From Methylocapsa sp. (lineage in GTDB: Bacteria; Pseudomonadota; Alphaproteobacteria; Rhizobiales; Beijerinckiaceae), in contig PLUZ01000545.1 in assembly GCA_003162995.1 (NCBI GenBank), forward strand, positions 1-5,027: DNA of 5,027 bases. The letters are read 5' to 3'. Every line of letters begins with the position of its first letter. The stretch's first letter is position 1. Under the pieces are notes generated by a model, which did no database searches, was not told the DNA's origin, and was given only the letters and a program-made list of their open reading frames with translations. Of this stretch, positions 1 to 4,539 are shown piece after piece. Both the position numbers and the translations under genes were made by a program.

Positions 1-172
1 TGGTTTTAACTAAGACGGGATCGTTAAGCTGGCTTCGGAGTCGTTGCAAAATATGGCTCATAGCCGGTTGGCTGATGAACATCTTTTCCGCAGCTCGTGA
101 AACGCTCCGCTCTTCCATGAGCAACTTGAATGCATAGAGCAGATTCAAATCGAAATTCCTAAGATCTGTCAT
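1..172 (-). CDS. LysR-type transcriptional regulator, N-terminal part (runs off the left edge)
   Basis: Reading the minus strand from the ATG at 172-170 gives 57 codons open to the window edge, beginning MTDLRNFDLNLLYAFKLLME. This is the classic LysR-family N-terminus: 'DLNLL..F..L.EERSVSRAAE' followed by 'ISQPAMSHILQRLR' and 'DPVLVKT', which is the winged helix-turn-helix DNA-binding domain (helix-turn-helix roughly residues 18-45). The family acts as cytoplasmic tetramers that bind T-N11-A type sites and respond to a small ligand through a C-terminal domain, which lies outside this window. The start is chosen because the FDLNLL motif follows immediately, as in the family. No strong Shine-Dalgarno is visible upstream. 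LysR genes often face a divergent target gene, but here the next plus-strand gene is 560 bases away, so the target is unclear. Family assignment is firm; the specific role is unknown. Confidence 0.93.
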   Translation of the reverse strand, partial: MTDLRNFDLNLLYAFKLLMEERSVSRAAEKMFISQPAMSHILQRLRSQLNDPVLVKT

Positions 173-732
173 TTGTCATAAAGCAATCTGTTCATGGGTG
201 AACCATCGACAGTACGACGACAGAACGCCTGTCGTCGAACCGCAATTCGTGATAATTTTTTTGAATGGGCTCATAACAACTATGCATTTTACCAGTTGGG
301 GTTTCGATTTTATGTATTTACCACGCTTTCACCAAATGGTTGCGAAGCCAGCGACGGCCAGGGGGATGGAATCAGGCAGCGTGATCGCCGCAGTTCCTGA
401 CACTGATGCTACCGTGAACTTGAATCCTCTACGGATTGTCGTCGCCGCGGACTTCTGTGCATTTTGTCGGACCACATAAGTAGGTGCACCTAAAGCGAAT
501 CGCCTTACTGCCCTTCCTTGCCTTGCTGCAATTCGAAGGCGTGTTCACAAGATGAGGAGGGCTGCGTGCAACGCCATTTCTGATGATCAGGGACGGCACC
601 GCTAAAATCTCTAGAGGTCTGTGCTCTTCCTTTTGATTAGCCACGCGCCGACGAACACCCTGGCCGGCGAGAGGGACAATCTGCCTTCAGCTAAACTGAC
701 GCATAATCAACAATTGGATCTAAGGGAGAAAC
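173..732. other. Intergenic stretch without a supported gene
   Basis: This 560-base gap separates the minus-strand LysR gene from the plus-strand carbonic anhydrase gene. The part from about 240 to 330 is AT-richer than the rest of the window, as expected for a promoter region. It contains a perfect 9-bp inverted repeat (listed separately) and a short CATA-N5-TATG dyad at 272-284 that could be part of a LysR-type site, though this is weak. Open frames of 68-93 codons exist (194-400, 198-479 plus; 429-644 minus), but none has a ribosome binding site or a protein pattern I recognise. The length suggests a deleted gene or a long regulatory region. I see no identifiable gene remnant. Confidence 0.5.
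215..237. promoter_or_regulatory. Perfect 9-bp inverted repeat upstream of the LysR gene
   Basis: CGACGACAG (215-223) and CTGTCGTCG (229-237) are exact reverse complements separated by five bases (AACGC). The element lies 42 bases upstream of the LysR start codon, where an autoregulatory operator or a leader hairpin could act. There is no T-run on either side, so it is not a typical intrinsic terminator. The repeat itself is seen directly; its role as an operator is inference. Confidence 0.45.
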
Positions 733-1317
733 ATGAGTAGCAAGATTCTCGAGGAAGTTCTGGCAGCAAATGCCACATATGTTGAGGGTTTTGGCGAAAA
801 AGGTCAGCTCGCACTGCCCCCCGCTCGGCGGTTCGCAATTCTTACCTGCATGGATGCACGGCTCGATCCGGCAAAATATGCTGGCCTATCCGAAGGCGAT
901 GCGCATGTCATCCGCAATGCCGGTGGGCGTGCAACAGATGACGCCATTCGCTCGCTTGTTATCTCGCACAAATTGCTTGGAACGCTGGAGTGGTTTGTCG
1001 TTCATCACACCAATTGCGGCATGGAGTTGTTCTGCGACGAGATCATGAGCGATCTGTTGGAAGACAATCTCACGACGGCATCTTTTGATGGCAAGCAGTG
1101 GTCCAATCCGAATCACGGTGGAGGCTGTGCAGCTGGCCATTTCATCAAGTGGCACACGATCCGCACTCAAAACGAGAGCGTGATCCAAGACGTTCGGCAG
1201 ATCCGGGAACATCCCCTGGTGCCGCGCAACATCCGTATCTATGGCTATATCTATGACGTGACGACTGGCCGCATCAACGAAGTCACAACGGCAACGGAAG
1301 CTGGGCGTGCGGCGTGA
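733..1317 (+). CDS. Beta-class carbonic anhydrase (clade D-like)
   Basis: The 194-residue product carries the zinc-site signature of beta-carbonic anhydrases: Cys39-x-Asp41-x-Arg43 within 'CMDARLDP', and His92-x-x-Cys95 within 'HHTNCGM'. Other family landmarks are 'HVIRNAGG' (58-65) and '[16 protein letters not shown]' (69-84). Cys39, His92 and Cys95 should bind Zn2+, with the Asp41-Arg43 dyad positioning the catalytic water. The enzyme interconverts CO2 and bicarbonate in the cytoplasm (no signal peptide). It resembles the short Rv1284-type/clade D enzymes, with a segment of about 30 residues (roughly 110-140) before the '[15 protein letters not shown]' helix, which I believe is common in proteobacterial members. 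A ribosome binding site AAGGGAGA (722-729) sits just before the ATG, fixing the start. CS2/COS hydrolases share this fold and zinc ligands, so a sulfur substrate cannot be excluded. The microprotein follows 96 bases downstream on the same strand. Confidence 0.93.
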   Translation: MSSKILEEVLAANATYVEGFGEKGQLALPPARRFAILTCMDARLDPAKYAGLSEGDAHVIRNAGGRATDDAIRSLVISHKLLGTLEWFVVHHTNCGMELFCDEIMSDLLEDNLTTASFDGKQWSNPNHGGGCAAGHFIKWHTIRTQNESVIQDVRQIREHPLVPRNIRIYGYIYDVTTGRINEVTTATEAGRAA

Positions 1318-1353
1318 CAAAGGCCTTCACTCTTTGAGACAGTGGAAGAGCGC

Positions 1354-1384
1354 ATATCCGCAATTCCATCCCCAGATCGCCCAC
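1354..1384 (+). repeat. Displaced copy of the methyltransferase gene start (direct repeat, copy 1)
   Basis: Positions 1354-1384 match 1733-1763, the first ten codons of the DUF938 methyltransferase gene, at 29 of 31 bases. The two differences are the third base of the start codon (ATG becomes ATA) and one silent-type C/T change (GAC/GAT). The copy would still encode SAIPSPDRP. Similarity stops abruptly after 'CGCCCAC'. Translated in the same frame, it runs on without a stop into the microprotein at 1414. It looks like a scar of duplication or recombination rather than chance. Confidence 0.8.
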
Positions 1385-1400
1385 AAAGCATCGAGCCAAC

Positions 1401-1407
1401 AGGAGGT
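1401..1407 (+). promoter_or_regulatory. Strong Shine-Dalgarno for the 29-residue microprotein
   Basis: AGGAGGT at 1401-1407 is a near-perfect anti-16S match. AGGAGG ends seven bases before the ATG at 1414. It is the strongest reason to treat the short frame at 1414-1503 as translated. Confidence 0.7.
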
Positions 1408-1413
1408 AAAGGC

Positions 1414-1503
1414 ATGATCAAAGCGATCACCCCGGAAATGGTAGGGTTTGCGATCATCTCAATTCTGCTGATCTGTGTAGCTATGTTTCGCAGTAAATCA
1501 TAG
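1414..1503 (+). CDS. Putative single-span membrane microprotein (29 aa)
   Basis: A 29-codon frame begins MIKAITPEMVGFAII and ends in FRSKS followed by TAG. Residues about 10-25 form a continuous hydrophobic stretch (V-G-F-A-I-I-S-I-L-L-I-C-V-A-M-F), long enough for one inner-membrane helix. The short polar N-terminus and the Arg/Lys-containing C-terminal tail (R26, K28) suggest an N-out/C-in orientation by the positive-inside rule. The perfect Shine-Dalgarno AGGAGGT is at ideal spacing. It lies 96 bases after the carbonic anhydrase gene and 229 before the methyltransferase gene on the same strand, so it may be co-transcribed. Small proteins of this design commonly act as subunits or modulators of membrane complexes (CydX and KdpF are examples of the type), but I do not recognise this sequence and assign no function. 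The frame is also open upstream to a GTG at 1342, giving a possible 53-residue form without a good ribosome binding site. Confidence 0.6.
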   Translation: MIKAITPEMVGFAIISILLICVAMFRSKS

Positions 1504-1685
1504 AGCGGGATAGGAAGAAAAAGCGTGCGGCTTTCCTGCCGAGAGGCCACCAATACGATCGGACAATCGCGTCTTCGTTTTCAAGTTTGTTGCAACGAAC
1601 CCCGTGTCATAGGCGACGACACGAGGCTGTTTTGCCAGATTTGGTACAGCGCGCTGCTGAAGCCCTATTCAGAGCCTGATCCGCC

Positions 1686-1697
1686 GTCACGCGTGAC
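1686..1697. promoter_or_regulatory. 12-bp perfect palindrome ahead of the methyltransferase gene
   Basis: GTCACGCGTGAC is an exact palindrome located 35 bases before the methyltransferase ATG, in the 229-base gap after the microprotein. Its position would suit an operator for a dimeric repressor or activator. Nothing in the window identifies the regulator. A weaker inverted repeat, CGTGTC-N9-GACACG (1603-1623), lies further upstream. Confidence 0.3.
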
Positions 1698-1732
1698 TTA
1701 GCAAGAAGAAACCCCAAACAGAGGAGGAACCA

Positions 1733-1763
1733 ATGTCCGCAATTCCATCCCCAGACCGCCCAC
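1733..1763 (+). repeat. Direct repeat, copy 2 (start of the methyltransferase gene)
   Basis: This is the in-place partner of the copy at 1354-1384: 29 of 31 bases match, offset 379 bases. Here the first codon is ATG and a Shine-Dalgarno precedes it, so this is the functional copy. Confidence 0.8.
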
Positions 1764-2392
1764 CTATCGATCCTTATCCGCTTAGCCCCTATGTCGCTTG
1801 GGCGGGCAATCGAAACCGCGATCCAATACTGCAAGCCTTTAAAGAGCTTTTCCCAAAAAGCGGAAACGTTCTTGAACTTGCGAGCGGCGCCGGCAATCAC
1901 ATAAATTATTTCGCGCCCCATTTTCCGCAAGTTCAGTTTCAGCCGTCCGACTACGATGCAGACGTATTCTCGACGATTAAGAAGAGACGCGCGGATCAGC
2001 GTAACGCCAATGTTGCCGATCCGATAAAAATCGATTTGACCGCGCCCGAAACCTGGCCTGATCCCAAGGATCGGCTCTATGACGTTATATTCGTCGTGAA
2101 TTTGTTCCAAGTCGCGCCGGTTAGTATCGCCGACGGCATCGCGCAAGTGGCCGCCCGCGTTCTAACCAAAGACGGCTTTGTTGCGATCTATGGACCGTTC
2201 AGGGTCGACGAGAAATACACCACGCAATCCAATGAAGCCTTTGATAAGGAAATTCTTGCCGCCCAGGTTTCAGAATGGGGCCTCAAGGACGTGAGAGACC
2301 TCGAAAAAGCGGCGAACCTGCATGGCATCGCATTACAGAAAATCATCGACATGCCGGCCAATAACTTCGTTCTCGCCTTCGGTCGCGTGTAA
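1733..2392 (+). CDS. DUF938-family SAM-dependent methyltransferase
   Basis: The 219-residue product has the Rossmann-type methyltransferase layout of the DUF938 family. An N-terminal 'NRNRDPIL' (26-33) precedes the SAM-binding motif I VLELASGAGNH (46-56). An acidic 'PSDYD' (71-75) at the end of strand 2 should contact the SAM ribose. 'YDVIFVVNLFQVAP' (116-129) is the motif IV region, and 'IYGPF' (152-156), 'AFDKEI', 'EWGLKDVRDLE' and the C-terminal 'MPANNFVLAFGR' are family hallmarks. Length agrees with the family (about 200-220 residues) and no signal peptide is present, so it is cytoplasmic. GAGGAGG at 1721-1727, five bases before the ATG, supports the start. The methyl acceptor of this family is not known to me. 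Its first ten codons are duplicated at 1354-1384. The unusual 'VVNLFQVAP' in place of the more common 'ANTLHIMSW'-like stretch may alter the substrate site. Gene assignment is strong; biological role is open. Confidence 0.92.
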   Translation: MSAIPSPDRPPIDPYPLSPYVAWAGNRNRDPILQAFKELFPKSGNVLELASGAGNHINYFAPHFPQVQFQPSDYDADVFSTIKKRRADQRNANVADPIKIDLTAPETWPDPKDRLYDVIFVVNLFQVAPVSIADGIAQVAARVLTKDGFVAIYGPFRVDEKYTTQSNEAFDKEILAAQVSEWGLKDVRDLEKAANLHGIALQKIIDMPANNFVLAFGRV

Positions 2393-2420
2393 GCGACGTG
2401 TGGTGGGAACTTGCGGGTGT

Positions 2421-2989
2421 CACTCGGAACGCCTCCTGCACGCAGTAGCGGCCAGGATTAGCTCAACGGGCGGCACAGATGAACCCTCCAGCGAGAATGA
2501 TCTCGAACTTGTCGTCTATAATGTTGGGAACAACTTAGCGGCGCCCGCTCTTGAAACGCAGACAAAACTGTTCGAAGAGTTGTTGCGGCAGAATGCCCTG
2601 GGAGGCTTTTTAGTTTGCCGCGAAGCCGTCCGCCCGGTTTGCACCCCCGCCAAAGAGGAACCATTTTCTTCGCCGGCGCGACAGCCTCGCTTCGCGCGCG
2701 TACGCCCTTCCTTGCTTTCGCCTCCGCCAAAGCGGCACTCTGAGCGGTTGCGCAGGGTCACGCGCGGGAATTTGGACCACAGGGTCTCCATGTCGCACAT
2801 CTTGTCATAGATGGTACCATCCAAGGCGAATAGGCGGCCGTCAAGTTTCCAGGCTATGTTCGTTCGAAAGGCGAGAACGGTTTGCTCGCAGTCGATGTGA
2901 TCGCCGATTCTTATTGGACGCTCCATCGTCAGCCGGCAAGCGCCTGGTCTCACGAACTCGACTTGCGGCCATTCAAGGAACTGTTTTGA
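2421..2989 (+). pseudogene. Decayed short-chain dehydrogenase/reductase (SDR) gene
   Basis: Two plus-strand frames join into one SDR. Frame one (2421 to about 2640) reads SERLLHAVAARISSTGG, then DLELVVYNVGNN (the NNAG-like strand 4 motif), a helix containing KLFEELLRQNALGGF and 'CREAVR'. The second frame (from about 2645) continues with RQRGTIFFAGATASLRARTP (the strand 5/catalytic Ser region), FLAFASAKAAL, then AVAQGHAREFGPQGLHVAHL, VIDGTIQGE, and finally SYWTLHRQPASAWSHELDL-RPFKELF and TGA at 2987-2989. Damage seen: the N-terminal Rossmann half with its Gly-rich cofactor motif is missing; the segment between TGG and DLELVV is about 20 residues too short; there is a net frameshift near 2630-2650; and there are in-frame stops TGA (2741-2743, probably from CGA) and TAG (2831-2833). 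The catalytic Tyr-x-x-x-Lys position reads Phe-A-S-A-Lys (2717-2731). The enzyme would have been a cytoplasmic NAD(P)-dependent oxidoreductase. It lies 28 bases after the methyltransferase stop, so it was possibly once in its operon. Confidence 0.85.
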
Positions 2990-3210
2990 CCGTTCACCCA
3001 GAGCTCGTGGGGGATAGCGCTAACGCCAAGTCGCTATTCAGTCAGCTCGGTCCGGATGTCTGGAAAGGGTCAACCTGAGAAAGGCTCACAATGAGCATAT
3101 GTTTTCCGGAATGCCTCGGATAGCTGCCGGAAGCGAGCCGTGTCGGCACTTACGTTGAGCGCCAATACGAGACATGATCGCGCGCTGCCAGGCTCGGGAT
3201 GTAGAGCACA
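2990..3210. other. Convergent intergenic gap between the SDR remnant and the cupin gene
   Basis: The two flanking units converge here, so a bidirectional terminator would be expected, but I see no GC-rich hairpin with a T-run. On the minus strand the frame of the cupin stays open for 46 codons beyond its TAG to a TGA at 3072-3070. The tail of this (VLALNVSADTARFRQLSEAF) looks somewhat protein-like, but it has no start signal of its own and I cannot assign it to a family. Confidence 0.4.
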
Positions 3211-3567
3211 CTACTCCTTCCGCGCGAACAGATCCGTCGCACCCGGTTTGAGCACAACGTAGCAGCGCCGCCATGGCGCGTCGTCGATCAGGCGCCATTT
3301 GTGACCGCTGCCGGCGGTGTCGGTCGCCACGAGGACGTCGCCGGGGCGGATGATGAAAGTCTCGCCGTCGCGAGTGGTAAATTCGAGTGTGCCAGCGAGC
3401 GTGATGACGTATTGCGGTTCCGGTGCGTCGTGCCAGTCGAAGCTAGAATGTGGCGGCGATTCCTTGAAGTGCACGGCTATGACGTCAGTGCGTCGATCCA
3501 GCGTCAGCGTGCCTTCAAGTACGTGCGAGGCATTGTCCTCACCAGTATACAGCTTGAACGCATGCAT
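3211..3567 (-). CDS. Small single-domain cupin protein
   Basis: The 118-residue product starting MHAFKLYTGEDNASHVLEG is a single beta-barrel cupin. The core reads 'FDWHDAPEPQYVITLAGTLEF' (first motif region, residues 43-63 with His46), followed by 'FIIRPGDVLVATD' (71-83) and the second motif 'GSGHKWRL' with His89. Only part of the canonical 3-His/1-Glu metal set is evident (His46 and His89, possibly Glu50), so metal binding is uncertain. I chose the ATG at 3567-3565 over the longer frame (to 3717) because AAGGG (3579-3575) sits seven bases upstream and the extra 50 residues would overlap the upstream gene and look like shadow sequence. The gap to the upstream SBP gene is only 10 bases, and the ribosome binding site overlaps that gene's TAA, so the two are almost certainly translationally coupled. 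No signal peptide: cytoplasmic. Such cupins often bind or modify small organic ligands; the ligand here is unknown. Confidence 0.88.
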   Translation of the reverse strand: MHAFKLYTGEDNASHVLEGTLTLDRRTDVIAVHFKESPPHSSFDWHDAPEPQYVITLAGTLEFTTRDGETFIIRPGDVLVATDTAGSGHKWRLIDDAPWRRCYVVLKPGATDLFARKE

Positions 3568-3577
3568 CGCATCACCC

Positions 3578-4297
3578 TTATACGGCCGCGCCAGTGCCCG
3601 GCCAGGCGGCCTGCAGCTTTGCGAACTCGCAACTCTCGCGCAATGCCTCAATGGTGGCATCGACGGCATCGCAGAGATCGGCGCGCTCCTGGGCATAGGC
3701 GATCCCGAGCGGTTCATGGGTCGGAATCTGCATCGCGATCGCGAGTTCTGGTCGCTCGTGCGTGAGCCATGAAATCACGGGGAAGAGTTTGATAACGAGG
3801 CCGATGCGTCCGGCTTCGAGGTCATCGAGTGCTGTGCCGATACCGCGGTAGGGATAATAGCGGATCGCGGAGATTTCGCCCTGCGCCAGCAGGCGCCGGG
3901 AGACAATGTCTGACGTATTCCCCTTCTGTATGCCGGCAGTCAGGCCGCGCAGGTCGGCGGTCGAGCTGACATGGGGCGTCAGTCGCCGATTGACCGCGAT
4001 GCCCTGGTTGAACCGCAAATATGGGCGCGAGAACCGCACGATCACAGCACGTTCCGGTGTGATCGTCGTTCCCGATATCACCGCGTCGCAGGTCCCCTGA
4101 GCCAGCTCCGCGAAGATGCCGTTGAAATCCTCGCCTGCATAGGCAAGCGGCCGCGGTTCGAGGGAGAGGCGGCCGCACACCGCGCGCATTAGTTCGATGT
4201 CGAATCCGGTGGCGATGCCATTCTTCATGATGTCGAAGGGCGGATCTGGATAGGCTGATAGTATGGTGAGAGTGCCGGGGATCAGCGTACGCATCAT
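3578..4297 (-). CDS. Solute-binding protein family 3 domain protein without signal peptide
   Basis: The 239-residue product matches the SBP_bac_3 fold of polar amino acid ABC transporter receptors. It has 'LTILSAYPDPPFDIM' (10-24), the family signature 'GFDIELMRAV' (31-40), 'DFNGIFAELAQGTCDAVISG' (57-76), 'TTITPER' (77-83, where Arg83 fits the ligand-carboxylate Arg), 'FSRPYLRFNQGIAV' (89-102), 'LRGLTAGIQKGNTSD' (116-130) and a C-terminal 'EFAKLQAAW' helix. The mature domain starts at about residue 8 and no hydrophobic leader precedes it. An in-frame TGA (4303-4301) lies immediately upstream of the ATG pair (4297 and 4294), so no longer start exists in this frame. It is therefore probably cytoplasmic unless a frameshift removed the leader. 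GGGG/GAGG upstream gives a modest ribosome binding site. It heads an operon with the cupin gene; no ABC permease or ATPase is present nearby. A role as an intracellular ligand-binding protein or a cyclohexadienyl dehydratase-like enzyme is possible but unproven. Confidence 0.88.
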   Translation of the reverse strand: MMRTLIPGTLTILSAYPDPPFDIMKNGIATGFDIELMRAVCGRLSLEPRPLAYAGEDFNGIFAELAQGTCDAVISGTTITPERAVIVRFSRPYLRFNQGIAVNRRLTPHVSSTADLRGLTAGIQKGNTSDIVSRRLLAQGEISAIRYYPYRGIGTALDDLEAGRIGLVIKLFPVISWLTHERPELAIAMQIPTHEPLGIAYAQERADLCDAVDATIEALRESCEFAKLQAAWPGTGAAV

Positions 4298-4514
4298 ACC
4301 TCAACCCCGACGATGGTCGATCTGTTGGCGGTCGCGAGCCTTTATACATCATCCGAGGTCTGCAGAGGAGAGGACGATGCCCAAGAATTTTGGTCCATGA
4401 CCGCTCAGGGTCAATCACTACCGACACGGCCGGCGCCGGAAGACATCCTATGTCGCAAATTGTTCGAAAGCTGATGTGAATTAAAGGCCTTCGAGTGACC
4501 GCGCATGATGCTCA

Positions 4515-4531
4515 TCCTCAGTAACTGAGGA
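4515..4531 (+). promoter_or_regulatory. Hairpin that overlaps the integrase ribosome binding site
   Basis: TCCTCAG (4515-4521), the triloop TAA and CTGAGGA (4525-4531) form a perfect 7-bp stem. The right arm contains most of the Shine-Dalgarno GAGGAG (4527-4532) that lies seven bases before the integrase ATG at 4540. Folding would hide the ribosome binding site and lower translation. The pairing is seen directly; regulation is inference. Confidence 0.5.
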
Positions 4532-4539
4532 GTTTGACC

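Noticed and set aside
198..479. 93-codon plus-strand frame in the left intergenic region
   Set aside because: It has a GTG start without a Shine-Dalgarno, an unconvincing composition and no recognisable motif. It cannot be separated from a chance frame.
886..1320. 144-codon minus-strand frame opposite the carbonic anhydrase gene, and similar frames opposite the methyltransferase (1607-2146) and SBP (3906-4192)
   Set aside because: They are antisense shadows of genes with clear catalytic or family motifs.
1515..1540. AAAGC/GCTTT pairing after the microprotein as an intrinsic terminator
   Set aside because: The stem is only five base pairs and no T-run follows.
2451..2520. tRNA-like string TTAGCTCAACGGG followed by CTCGAACT
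   Set aside because: There is no matching acceptor stem, anticodon arm or proper T-arm, and the stretch is explained by the SDR remnant frame.
2322..2810. 162-codon plus-strand open frame overlapping the methyltransferase 3' end
   Set aside because: Its middle part (about 2421-2640) is genuine SDR sequence, but its start lies inside the methyltransferase gene in another frame and its end is out-of-frame read after the frameshift. It is not an intact gene.
2516..2953. 145-codon minus-strand open frame, plus other frames nearby (2458-2730, 2610-2798)
   Set aside because: They are antisense to the SDR remnant, whose plus-strand translation has ordered family motifs. The minus frames show no recognisable domain and no ribosome binding site.
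3070..3210. Open minus-strand frame of 46 codons after the cupin stop, partly protein-like
   Set aside because: There is no start codon with a ribosome binding site of its own and no family match I can defend. It may be chance extension of the cupin frame.
4341..4369. TATAAA on the minus strand as a possible -10 box for the SBP/cupin operon
   Set aside because: The position 17 bases further upstream (TCCTCT on that strand) is a poor -35, so a sigma-70 type promoter is not supported.
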